The position numbers and the translations under genes were made by a program. DNA of 64,000 nt from Asterella californica (Eukaryota; Streptophyta; Marchantiopsida; Marchantiales; Aytoniaceae), in assembly GCA_036924285.1 (NCBI GenBank), contig JAYKYS010000007.1, forward strand, positions 14,632,001 to 14,696,000. The letters run 5' to 3'. The stretch's first letter is position 1; the number at the start of each line of letters is the position of its first letter. The notes under the pieces are model-generated. The model had not been told where the DNA came from. It ran no database searches and saw only the letters and a program-made list of their open reading frames with translations. This document shows positions 37,400 through 49,085 of this stretch, one piece after another.

Positions 37400-37650
37400 T
37401 ATTTTAGGTTTTGGACATAATCTTCTCTATGTTGCTAGCTGCGTGGTTTGCACGCATTACCCTCATGAGGTTAAAGGTGATCTGACTATTGGACTAGTCG
37501 TATATTGAGCAATGACAGCTGTGCTATTTTAGGTTTTGACAATGAGTTGCATTCTCTATATCTTAGCTACGCGGTTCGTACTCACGATCCTCAAGGATTA
37601 AAGATGATCAGACCATTTGGACAAGTGATGTATTATGCGGTAACGTCGAT
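37400..37650 (+). repeat. Diverged tandem duplication, about 125-bp unit
   Basis: tattttaggtttt starts both units (37400 and 37525). Each is followed by a tctctat block, a ctagctgcgtggttt/ttagctacgcggttc block, then ggttaaaggtgatc/ggattaaagatgatc. The units are about 70 percent alike by eye. Confidence 0.65.
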
Positions 37651-39702
37651 ATGACGACAAAGTTGCGGTTGTGGTTGTCACATAGAGTATTCATGGTTTG
37701 GGTGACCGAGACACTGTTCTGGAGCTTGTTGTTAGCAAAGGGGTGTTTCTCTTGCTTTTAGTTACGTTTCGTCGATTCTTGTCTTAAGTTTGGTTCGGAG
37801 ACTTGATTAGGGATTTGGGGTGCATTTTATTGACAGCTTGTGTTTGGTTTTCAGTTTTGTAAGATACTGCGGAAGTGTACATAAAGTGAGGTTGGGTATT
37901 TGAAAGACTTGTTCTCGTGGTTGTGTGTTTTCATCTCTTGCATTGTTCTTGCACACGATATCTCTACAGCCATATACCTCATATATTCTTAGACAACTTT
38001 CACATGTAAAACTTATAACGATACGATAACATGAAAAGAATATTCTATCCGAACCTCAACTGTTGGAAGTACAAGCATTAGTCTCATTTATTTACATGCA
38101 GAGGCTGATGCAGCTACTACTTGTCATCAGTTCGTACACACTAATACACACTTTTTGAGTTCAAAACTTCATGCAAACCGGAGGAACGTTCACACAAGGC
38201 TGCACTAACTGAAAGGAGGTAATCGATTTTATCTATAGACAGGAGGAGGCACAGTTCTAGAGAACGTTGTTCAACCTAGGGTGTCAGCTGCGAGCATAGA
38301 CTTAACCACGATTGGTTGGTTGTCTGGTGGTGCTGCTGATTGACACCGTTTATATATCGTTTGTACCTTGTCATATCTCTCGGAGATACAGAAATCCATC
38401 AATAAGTAGAGAGAAGCATTCTGTTCATATTTCTTGTTCATATGAAGCTTTTAAACTATTTAAGTTGCATTATTTTTATCACACTTAGCGTGTACTACTC
38501 GCGAACGGATTGGATTCTTGGCTCTAAGCATGAATGCAAGTACTGGCTGAGTTTGTAAGCTAACTAATAGACACACGAGAAAATGATCATCTATCCCTAA
38601 GCCAAATCAATATCCGGTATCAATTACTTCTAAGCAGTAGCAACAACAACAGCTCCAAGAAGCGGATGTGTATCGAGCAAATGTCACAAATAAAAATGCC
38701 ATCAATATGCACGAACAATAGTCAGTCATGAAATAATGTATGAGGCAAGAGAAGTGTATCACTCTGCTATGCTACGATGGTATTTGGAGACAACTGCTGT
38801 TCTTTCATCTCCTAAGCGTGCGATAGAGATCCCAAAAGGGTTGAAAATGCAAATAGTGCTATCAGCATGATGCTGCAAACAACAGCAGCCGGGGGTCTCC
38901 ATATTCTGTCTCATATAACTCTTCTAGAAGACAATGGGTGTAGACGTCTGACATAATTTACTGCATACTTTAAGGCTGGAACTTTGTTCTGCAGGCTATT
39001 GTAGCCCATATCGATCTCTCCCCATTAGTCATGGTCAATACTGGTACGTTAACTTGAGTCCGAGTTATGGGTCGTGGTTAAGAGATCAGACAACACGATA
39101 CCTTAGTCATCATATCTTGTTTTCTTTTGAAGCTTGTACATGCAGACCTTGTGAATGATTCTACTATTAGGAATTCCAACTACTCTATACTCTGTTTGTC
39201 AAGATCTTCACTTGCTAGTTCGTATTTAAACAAGAGATTGCAAGAAGAAATAAAAAGATAACATACAAACTATTGAAAAGTCAATGTTAGCATCTAGTAG
39301 ACGTTTTCATTTAATCCTTTTTGCAGTGGTGTTAGAATCTTGCTGCTTCTCTATACAAATCTCACTATAATTATCTTTTTATGGTTATAAATTAGTTCAC
39401 ATCAGTATATTTCTTCGTGGTGAAAGTAATAACAGATAGTAACAGTTCAAGTGGTCCACTCAACATAATGCTTCGAGATGAAGAAAACAAAGAGTAAATT
39501 GTGATGACAAGATAGCAATATTGAGTTTCGACCACTTCATAAGCTACTTTGATGGATACCAATCTGCTTAGAACATCATTAACGGTGTCAATTGTCAAGT
39601 TGTCTATTTGAAGGAGTAGGTCTTTCTACAATCTAGGGTCGATTTGCTTACACATCTTCTGATGCTCACTCCCATATGCAGTGTTATCAGAAGGAGGATA
39701 TT

Positions 39703-39789
39703 CACCCATGTACACTCCGAAGTGTACATGGGTGTACATTAATTAATGTTCTAACCCTTCCGGCAGGAAAGATTAGAACATTAATTAAT
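39703..39789. repeat. Two adjacent perfect palindromes (cruciform-prone)
   Basis: The first has 14-bp arms: cacccatgtacact (39703-39716) and agtgtacatgggtg (39721-39734), with a 4-nt loop. The second starts 4 bp later with 17-bp arms: attaattaatgttctaa (39738-39754) and ttagaacattaattaat (39773-39789), with an 18-nt loop. Both are perfect in an otherwise decayed region. Confidence 0.9.
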
Positions 39790-42359
39790 TTCTTCTGAAA
39801 ACGATGCAGTTTTGAGAAATAGTGCCCCAGACTTATCCTCTCAACAACACATCAGCTCAGACTCCACTTATGGGTTATATCTTGATGAGTTGACTATTCT
39901 GAGACTCGTTAACATATATCACTTATGAATTAATTTTAATAATTTTAATAATTATTATAAAGTATTTTTGTAACATTTACACATTTTCTGATAACAGAAA
40001 ATGAAATTCACGGTACAAGGACGTGGGGAAGGATATTGTCTTATAAAGTCTTGCACCAACTGAAATGTAGTGTTTGTATTTTCTTGCTGTCACGATTGGA
40101 ATATTGTATATGTTATCTGCGTTAGATGCCACCAGGCGGGGAACATATCGCTGGAAGTACCTTCTTTTTCCATTGGGTCTTAAACCCAACCCATTGAAAC
40201 AAGTGAGTCAGTCTTTACATTTCTTGTCTGTTGTGAGTTGTCCAATACTTGATACTGTTGTCGTTGACTTTGAATGTTCTAAGACCTACTGCGAGGCCTA
40301 ATGTGATAACCATTTTTTGATGTGAGGTATCTTTCTAGCTCTTAAAAAAGCTATTAAAAACAAATACAAACAAATAATATCCATTTCAGTTTCTAGATCT
40401 CTTTGAATGTTTTGAAGACATTATTTTAGTCTTTAGGTGTTTGGATCAACGTGTTAGGAAAGAGGTCCATCTTTCTTTATGAGACTACAATAGAACTAAC
40501 TTTCCTTCAAAACAAACTGTCTCATCCATCTATATGAGTAGGTTATGGATTGTGGTCAGCAGCAGACAGGTTCAAGTCAGCAATAAGATTCTATACAGTT
40601 AAAGTAATTGATACAACTTGCAACAGTATTGAGTCACCTCTCTTCCAAATCTTCTTTTCAGTTTTGGCTCCTCTCGATGTTATATACCATCTAGGTTTTG
40701 GAATGATGCAGATCCAAGTTCAAAACTGAACTAGATAAAGATGAAAATAAGATTGTATATGATAGGATTGCTAATATGAAAAGATATTTGCATAGTGATG
40801 GATCTGATTACGTATTAAAAGAATCCTTGGTGTGTTGTACAGTGCGCATCAACGAACAGAAAAGCATCGAGAGTGACGATGTTATGGGTATAGGTGGGCT
40901 TGTGGGGATCATAAGAATGCTCTCTGTTGGGTTGTACACTCTATGATTTGTATGTTAACATGCAAAAAAAAGAGTATTTTCATCTTTCACATATCCTTCT
41001 AGAAAAGCACAGCCCAATAGCCTGAAACATAAGGATGTGAGAAGGAAAACAATTCTATCCTATAGACAACTGGTTGATAGAAACTTCATATTTATTGGAA
41101 ATTTAAAGTTGACCAGATACACTCAACGTGTTGATAGAAATTGCAATAGCTTTTTAATATGAATCACCAAACTGATCTTTCCAAAAATTCTTTCTTTATC
41201 AAGTTGCATCTATCAAGAATTTGTTTTATCGAAGTATGAGTCTCATCCATCTTGTTACAAGTTCTGAGACAAGAGATTAACAAGAGATCACCAAGTAACA
41301 TATCAAAGTTCTGGTGATTAGAGAGAAGAAAAGTGTTAGCCTCTATGGATAAATTGATCAATGGATGTAGCTTGGTTGCTATTATACCATAAGTACATCA
41401 TTCTCACCTCTCATTCATTCTGTTTGCCTCTTTATCACTGTCTACAACAACTTTTAGGAAGCGAACCTTATCTTCAGGTCCAAAAGCATCTACAACAAGG
41501 CATAGCATCCATGTTACTTGAGAGCACTGTTGGACACGTGATGGATGCACAACTTCCAGATCTTCGGATCATCGGATGTGGCGATATTTGACATCTGGCT
41601 TTTGGAGGTCCATGATAGATGATCTTGGGAGCTTAGGAGACGTCATGCGACTACTCTTGTCTGTAAGTCTACACACGTGGTCACAAGAAGCAATTATTAA
41701 GATGGGTTTAGAAGTGTTATTTTAAAATTAGGTTACATATCAGTACAACTAATCCGAGTAGAGTGTCTAAAGTCCTCAAATGCAATAAGGAGCCATAACT
41801 GAATTGTTGTATGAAAATCAGTTGGTTTACATGTAAACAACTTTTCTGATGTTACGGTGCCATAAGTTCAGAGTAGTCAATTTGTTATTGAAGTGGATAT
41901 TTTCTCTTGAAGTAGGTTGTAATTTTCTTTTCATTTTCCTTTCTTTTAAATTAATTTATAAATACCGAAAAATCTATTCAATAATTCAAAACTCTAACTT
42001 CAGAGAAGGTTTGAAACAAACATGAGTTGAGGAAGTAGTGAATAACCTCATAAAGTGAAGGTCATTAATGAAGACTCAAATGTTAGAGAGCTACATACTA
42101 CAAACTAACTAGTGTGTGAGTAAGCTACAGCTGGACTAATTATATGAGGGGACAACTTTTAGTATTCTGTTGATAACACGAGTGAAATTGTGAATCAAGA
42201 AGTGTTTTAATATCAAATTTTATTCTAAACTAAAATACTATATTATAAAAAAATTTATTTAATATAGAAATCACTCTAATTTTACTTTAAAAATAATTAA
42301 AATTATAAAGATGATGATCTATCTCTCTATCAAAATCTGATACAAACCTTTAAGTCAAG

Positions 42360-43250
42360 AGAAGTGTGGAAGGTATTGTCATACTGGTTGTATATGTAGA
42401 TGACTTGATTATCACTTGCGATAATCAAGTAAAAATTGGACTACTGATAAAGGTCTTAGGAAGTACGTAAATGACAATTTAGGTGACAGATGTTATACCT
42501 AGGGTAGAATTTATCTGGAGATCAGAAGAGTGTCGGTTACTTCCAAGACAATATGTTCTTAGATTGTCAAAAAGATTTAGAAAAAAATAGGTTGTAAAAG
42601 AGTGTCTACACCTGGAACTTGGTGTTGATTCGGATACAAGAAAAGAATCTCCAAATGTTGATACAACATTATATAAAAGACTGGTAAGGCGTCACATATA
42701 CCTGGTAATGACTACTACGTCCGATATTAGTTATGTCGTTAGTAGAGTGAGTAGGTGTATGACTTCACCCAAAGAGTTCACAGGAAGGCATCTAAGAGGA
42801 TTCTGCGATACATTAAGATCTTGGTTTACTTTTTTGCAACTCTGGAGATTCTGATAAGGCTGCAAGAAGATCTACTCCAAGATATATCTTTTCTTATAAT
42901 GGAACTGCTATATCCTAGTAGTGTAAGTTAGAACCAACTGGCGCCTTATCGTTTACAAGAACTAAATACATAGCTCTCAATGTATGCAAGTTCGAAGCAG
43001 TTTAGTTGCAACTAACAGCTACTAAAGGACTTAGGAGAGAAGTTTGAGTGTGTAAAGATTATGAGTGAAAGTGCTTTGAAATTGAGTCTTAATCATGTTT
43101 TTTGTTTCAAGGTCAAAACATATAGAAATTCAATATCGATTGTTGAGAGAGAAGATATAATCAACAACCATTACGGTTAATTACTTAAAGACAAGTAATC
43201 AACCAAAGATAAGATTTGTATACATTATAAAGAGTGCGTGTTGGTGGCAA
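42360..43250 (+). mobile_element. Ty1/copia retrotransposon remnant (RT end, RNase H, pol C terminus)
   Basis: Fragmented frames read, in order, the RT catalytic YVDD (42393-42404, within VVYVDDLIIT); an STPGT-type block with YKRLVRRHIYLVMTTTSDIS; the RNase H block with RRSTPRYIFSYNGTAIS and a TKYIALN-type active-site Glu region (42840-43000); and a closing block of the SKHIEIQYRLLREKI type (about 43105-43155). The order and motifs are those of the 3' third of a plant copia pol. Stops and frameshifts throughout show it is dead. No LTR boundary could be placed. Confidence 0.85.
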
Positions 43251-45009
43251 CTAAACATAGAGAGTTTCATGTTAAATGTCATATGGTTTGCAGAGGCAGA
43301 TCTGACCATACAAGGAGAACATATGACGATCGTTTGTACACTTCGTATCACATACAAAGTATAGTGTTTCTCTTATGTATATGTTATTTCCTTTCAAGCA
43401 ATAAAACATTGTAGAAATTTTGACTGGCAAATGAATATAAGTTCACTTTTTCATCATAGTTTTTCTCTAATCCATCATGGTTAAATAATTGTCATGCCTT
43501 CATATTTTATCAGTACATGTCAACATGATATAACTTATAAAAAGCATGATGTAGAATATAGTTAAGACATATTTCTTTGTTTTTCTATTTTATTTACAAT
43601 GTATACATATATCTCAAGACAAAATACTCCTATAATGACATAGTCCATTGACAAGTAAACCAACTTAAAATCTTTTACTATGTAATCATCAATCGTTATT
43701 TGTAAATAAATAAATCTCTAATAATGCAATTTATATAAAGTAATGATGTAGTTTTAGCATTTCTTCAAGCTCATCATCTTTGCTTTTTCTAAATCATGTT
43801 TAGAGTCAAATTTATACAAATAAACTAAAATATTTAAACTACACAAAACAAAAAAATGATATATATATGGAGATATTTAGTAAATAATTCATAAAATGAA
43901 AACATCTCTTTCTATTTCTTCTTGTAATTTTTTCACGAAGAGCGACTCAATACTTAAATACATAAACTGCATGCATCGTACCAAAACTACCGTCAAGTCG
44001 TTCGAGAAACAAATTCGATCTCAAATTTCACCTCAAAAACTGACTAACTACTTGGCACCCAAGCTAATATAAAAGGAGTTGTGGTTAAGTAAAGTAGTCT
44101 CAATTAGCAAAACCCAACACTGAATACCAAATCAATTTGAAGAAAGAACTTCCCATACATCTACCATGGATGCTGAATATTATGAGAACCAGATATGCAG
44201 TATGTTGTGATGCGATGTTAAGATAATGGTTGAAATGTTTAAGTGAAAATGTTATTTTGATCAGAATGATTCTTTTCTGATAAAGATACCTATTTGTAAT
44301 CATGCTCCAATACTTCCCCCTTAGGAAAAGCTCGATTTTAAATATTACTCAAGAAAATGTTTTTCACAAAATCAGACATGAAAAAGATATCCAGACTATT
44401 TTTCTAAAGTAGGTTATAAGAGAAGAGCCAAGCAGCGAAGACCCTCACAAGAAAACAAACAGACAACTGGTTGAAGTCGAACAATCCTATCGTCCTCTCC
44501 TAACTGAACTTGTCTTTCTTGTCTTCTCTTGCATCATCCTTTGTCCGTCTCATGGATTCTCTACGAGTGTCATGGTACTCGGCGGAAGAGAGAATATAAC
44601 CAGATCCTCCGCCTGACTAAGTCTAAGCTTTTAAAGAGAGAACATACTATCTTAGGAATCTCTAATTGAACGATAGAGTGAAAAATAGTGCAGCCAATGA
44701 AGTTAAATTGCAATAAGATGACCCATTGTTCGGAGAATTACGCTGTTCTTATGTTATTATTAGAACAACTCTAAGCGAGGGCTCGTGTTCCAAGCTTGGT
44801 CTTTGTATTTCCCGGTCCTTCTCTCAGGTCTCGTACGCTTCTTACGTACATGCGATATCGATTTCAGACGATACTTTGCACAACTTAGGTTATGTGGACA
44901 AGGTGCTTCAGATTAGCCAGGATTGCAATGTACTTGGATCTGTCATTGTGGAGTCAAATGATACGTTCGGACCTTGCATTGGAGGCGTAACAGGAGGATA
45001 GCCAGACTA
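43251..45009. other. Gene-free, AT-rich stretch
   Basis: Very AT-rich to about 44.4 kb, possibly the copia 3' LTR region. The frame at 44726-45001 ends where the LINE trace begins and could be its more 5' part, but I cannot match it to a LINE domain. Confidence 0.4.
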
Positions 45010-45690
45010 CGCGTTGACTGCCATTGGTCTACAACACTTGGAGGAAATTTGTAGGCTTGACGCTCTAGCTTTTCACAAGGCATGCCTCTGATCAAGAGAT
45101 ACTTGTATACAGCATGGGGACACCAATTATGCTTATTCATTTCTCAAACTTAAGCTTCGACTGGTGAAATAGCGACTTCGATCACTCACGCTGTAAGATG
45201 GATCTCTGCTTACTGACCCTTCTTCTATTTCGACCGAGGTCTCGACATTTTACAAAGATCTCTACAACCAGCCAGTTCAGTCGTCTGAGAACTTGGCTGA
45301 CCTTCAAAGTGTCCTAGCTCCAGTGACGACTAAGGTATCAAATGGAGAAGCTGCTTTCTTGGTAGACTCGTCACTAGAAGAACTGCTACAAACTCTCCAT
45401 GCAATACTTAGAAACAAAGATGATATCAATGCAGGGGTACTTACCTTACTATGGCTCATTGTTTGTCCTTTGTACTCTACCATAATAAAGGACGGTTGGT
45501 CAACTCATCCCCAAGAGAAGTTTGATTCAATCTCTACATGATTGGTGGTCTTTGTCTATGCTCTCTGTTTAATACAATCTGATTGCTAAGGTTCTGGTGA
45601 CAAGAATGGCTCTACTTTTACTTACCATATGTCTGACTCAACAGCATGGTTTCATATGAGGATGCTCTGTCTAGGATTGTATCCATCTTT
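45010..45690 (+). mobile_element. L1-type LINE, segment 1 (endonuclease-RT linker and start of RT)
   Basis: Decayed frames read the linker typical of plant L1 ORF2: LEEICRLDALAFHKA, HGDTNYAYSFLKLK, SLLTDPSSISTEVS, FYKDLYNQPVQ. The first RT block follows (SSLEELLQTLHAILRNK). After 45540 a WWSLSMLSV, YNLIAKVLVTRMAL and QQHGFI-type series corresponds to the conserved RPISLLN...YKIIAKVLANRL...Q.GF block. The trace breaks near 45690 and resumes near 48015. Stops are frequent, so the copy is inactive. Confidence 0.85.
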
Positions 45691-48014
45691 TCCAATTTAC
45701 GCTGTCGTGTTGTGACACGACTCACATGTAAATTTAGCGTAGGAACTTGTATTATTTTGTTTTATGTGTTTCACGAACCTGTTCATGTCACTCGCTTGAC
45801 AACGTATTAGACACAACGTCTATGATTATCTGAGATGTTAGATCGCACGATAATGAGACGTGTCAACTCAGTGATCCATGGACATTTGCGTGAGTGGCTC
45901 TTGTTGTCAAACTTGGGTATAAGATAGAGGATAGAGAGTCCGTGGGTATTCTTCTTTGCATGATGTTTCGTGAGTGTTTCTTAGTGTCTTATATGAAAGG
46001 TGACGAGCTGCGAGAGTTGTACTCATGGAGGAGGATTGATACGAGTTCTAGATCTTTCATTTCCGAATCCATTTCATATCAAGCTTCACTACATCCATCG
46101 TGATCACTTTCGATAGTGATTCGTTGTCTACTTTAATAAAGAGTTCATGGGGAGGGTGATGGACTTGTCTACTCCGGTGATCTTATCAATCATCACATTG
46201 ACCTGACTGTATACATCTTACTATGACAAGTGAATAGACTTGAACTTTCCAGCCAACGTCCCTTTCAACGTCTAGGTTGATATTCAATATAAAGTTCTAC
46301 CGACGGAAGATCAATCATCGTGCGTGGATCATGAGAAACTTTGATGATTCTGCAATCAAGTGATGTCTTCCTCATTTTCTTTTGTCATAATCTTTCATCG
46401 TAGATCGATTCAAGATCATCATCTTGACTTGTATTGAATGTTGAGTATTCTCTTGTCATCGTTATCTCTATCGCTCGGCGAGGATGGATATTCTATGTTA
46501 AAGTTGAGATCCGAAGTATTTTGGTTCAAGCTTTGAAAGTGTGATGGTGTTTTGGAGTTATAACTCGAGCTAAAGTGCCAAGTAGGAGATAAAGTGATCT
46601 CTAATCTCTTTTCTCATTGATCCATTTTCGATCAATCAAGTTCATCCAAGTTCTAAGTTCCAAGGACGATTTTGGAGTTTCGGAGATCTTCCTATGAGTC
46701 ATTCATGGAGTGTGAGATCTTGTTAGAAAGCTCTCAAGCTGCGCTACAATCTAGAATGGAATATCAATCGGTTTGGAGCTTTGATCGAGATGTATGACCT
46801 TTCAAAGTCATGGGGGTCAAATCGATATCCAGAGTCATATTTCTGAGTATCTCGAGAGTTTGAGAGATGATTTTCAGTATTGTCAAAGGGATTGGATAGT
46901 TGATGACATGCTGGTTGCAATGATGTAAAATAGGTTATATTTGATCTCAAAATGATCGATTGAAGTTGGATGTGACAGTTGAGAAGTAGAAGTAAAACCA
47001 TTTTGCTTGCAAAATTCAAAGATTGAGTTGTTCTATGAGCATGAGATCGAATCTCTAAGTGAAAATTTTCAGGATTGGAGTGTGTCTTATCAACTTATTA
47101 CATGTGAAATTTCAACTCATTTGGTTCAGAGAAGGTGTTAGAGTCGTGGATTTTAGCCACCGGGGTCTGTAAAGCTCATAAGTTAGCACAGACGAAAAGT
47201 TTGATCCATTCGGACAATTGGTTTGGGATCTAAAGCTAAAATTCTAGAGAGTAGTGAGAGGTCAGAGAGAATTTCTTGTGAAGTTTGAACCTAGTTGGAA
47301 GTTCGAGTTGAGAGCAAAGGGTTGCCGAAGTTCATATTACAACGTGGTGGGTTCCGCAAGAGAAGAGTGATTTTCTCCTACTTGGTTGGCTTCGGATAAA
47401 TGACTTGGGATTTAGAGGCGGAATTTCTTGGAGGTGTTGCAGTGAGATGAAAGAGCTATGTTGTGAATTTAGAATGGAAATCATACTCAGATAAGACGTC
47501 ACACTATGTCGAGGTTGCTAACTAGAAATCTCTAACAGCGGAGTACCGTTGTCTACGGTATCACACCTTGAGCTTACTGGTTGCTTATTGCGTGCATGTC
47601 TTACTTTGTTGGGAAGCTTGTACAGCAGGCTATCCATTGCTGTAAGGCTCATCCTCATATCAACGAACCGTAGGAAGTCAAAAATTGAGTGTTTAGGTAG
47701 TTTGTCAAAGAAAAACAATGAAAAGTATATTACTAGTGCATATTTAAAAGTGCTACTGTGATCTAAGCATATGTTTATCATGTATGAAACCTTCTTGTAC
47801 TTAGGATAGATTGAACGTCCAGTTGTGTTGTGTGGTGCACGTATGTTACACTTAGAGTCAAAATATATCAGTAGAAACTGAGACAAAGCCCGATCTATTG
47901 TTTAGTGAGGACATTAATGTTTAAGTGAGTTGGTCCATTGACTAACTGTATCTCTCTACAACCAAGTACCCCGTGTATTCCCAGACCAAACTTCACGCTC
48001 TACGACAACACATG
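45691..48014. other. About 2.3 kb non-coding DNA nested in the LINE
   Basis: This separates two consecutive parts of one LINE reverse transcriptase. It contains no recognisable coding sequence. The frames at 45894-46103 and 47518-47886 show no domain. It could be a non-autonomous LTR element or a decayed one, but I could not find terminal repeats by eye. Confidence 0.5.
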
Positions 48015-48548
48015 GAACGTAATACTACTACTTTGGACTTTGAAAAAACATGATCATGATCATCTTTTCCACAACTACCTTTTACAACTACTATTTTGAC
48101 TAGGCTTTGGAGAGGAGTTCGCTTGGTTGATAAGCTACCTAACTGAAGGTACCACAGCCCAAGTATCCGTCAATGGGCATCTCACATAAACATTTCCAAT
48201 CACAAGGGGTGTATGTCAAAGGTACCCCTTGGCCCCTCTGCTGTCTGCCTTGTCTACCATTCCATTAATTCTTGAGATTACTTGAGAAGCGACAACTAGT
48301 TACTTAAGGTATTGCATTTCTCGGACCAGGCCATTGCTGACTTGTGTTGCTTTGCTGATGACACTTTTTTGTAACGCAAATTGCACCAGCCCTCATTTCA
48401 AGTACTCATAGCGCTCTTAACACTGTTCTAGTCAGCAACCGGAATTCTGGTGAATTTGAGGAAATCCAAAGTCTTTATCATTGGACGCTATGTAACACCA
48501 GAGCGTTGGATGGTGGCAGTTCCTTGGTCTATATCCCATCAGTTTTTT
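48015..48548 (+). mobile_element. L1-type LINE, segment 2 (catalytic RT core)
   Basis: It starts with LDFEK (RT motif A, near 48025), then GFGEEFAWLISYLTEG and TAQVSVNGHLT, an RGVCQRYPLAPLL-type block, and CCFADDT with the catalytic Asp pair in FADD at 48351-48362. VNLRKSKVFIIGR follows near 48445. These are RT motifs A to D in order. Frame changes between the blocks show decay. The trace is lost near 48548, where organelle-like DNA begins. Confidence 0.85.
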
Positions 48549-48795
48549 TCTTTTTTTGAAAGCATCGGTCAGACAGTGCCCCGCCCTCCGGACATGTCTC
48601 CCCGCATGTTACGCAATACAACATCATAGATTTGCTAGCCCTTTGGCCTTGATTTGATTATACGTAGTGCTACGCCCTTGGACAAAGCAAACACAGTGTT
48701 AATTTGTATTTTGATAAATAAGGACTTCCATGACTTAAAAGTAATTTTACTAGGGTTTACAAACTTTATTATACTTTTTTTTGTTCATGGGTTGA

Positions 48796-48852
48796 TATTC
48801 TGGTGTCTTAGGCGTAGAGGAACCACACCAATCCATCCCGAACTTGGTGGTT
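48796..48852 (+). pseudogene. rrn5: Plastid 5S rRNA, 5' 57-nt fragment
   Basis: tattctggtgtcttaggcgt, agaggaaccacaccaatcc and atcccgaacttggtggtt match the first half of the highly conserved plastid 5S rRNA, which I know as tattctggtgtcc-aggcgtagaggaaccacacc-atcccgaacttggtggtt. The match stops abruptly after helix III. The second half is replaced by ccmFN-like sequence. It is a nuclear pseudogene copy. Confidence 0.85.
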
Positions 48853-48855
48853 TGG

Positions 48856-49033
48856 CTCGACCCTGTAATGTATCAAAACAAGCAAAGGGCGCAGAAAATC
48901 TTTCTTTTTTGTTTTCGTCCGGAGGTCTCGACCGGCGGGAGAGGGCAGTTTCGCTTATAGATGAACAGCAAATTTATAAAGGCATTGCTTTATTTTTTTC
49001 TATTTTTTTATTAGCAAGTTCCAATCCCTATTC
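48856..49033 (+). pseudogene. ccmFN: Mitochondrial ccmFN fragment (cytochrome c maturation)
   Basis: A frame reading [17 protein letters not shown], then a short linker, then [19 protein letters not shown] and ASSNP. Plant mitochondrial CcmFN has the same two blocks (NVSK... and DEQQI...GIALFF...LLASS), separated by a longer variable region. In the source protein these blocks lie in a haem-lyase subunit of cytochrome c maturation in the inner membrane. Here the copy is a short internal fragment with an apparent deletion and no start. It ends in unrelated sequence. Confidence 0.75.
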
Positions 49034-49085
49034 AACCCGGGCATCAGGTTACCCCCTATTTGGGAGTACCGATTGGCTCTGAACT

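Larger units (their letters stand above)
37226..42350. other. Gene-free, AT-rich stretch
   Basis: No frame with recognisable content on either strand. It contains a diverged tandem duplication (37400-37650) and two adjacent palindromes (39703-39789). The composition suggests degraded transposon sequence. Confidence 0.5.
48549..49085 (+). other. Organelle-derived insertion (plastid plus mitochondrial) inside the LINE
   Basis: It lies between LINE RT motif D and the LINE thumb region. The spacing between those blocks is about 670 bp, against roughly 240 bp in typical L1 elements (from memory). It holds a plastid 5S rRNA 5' fragment directly followed by a mitochondrial ccmFN fragment. The part at 48549-48795 is probably organellar as well but is unassigned, as is the tail 49034-49085. 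Confidence 0.7.
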
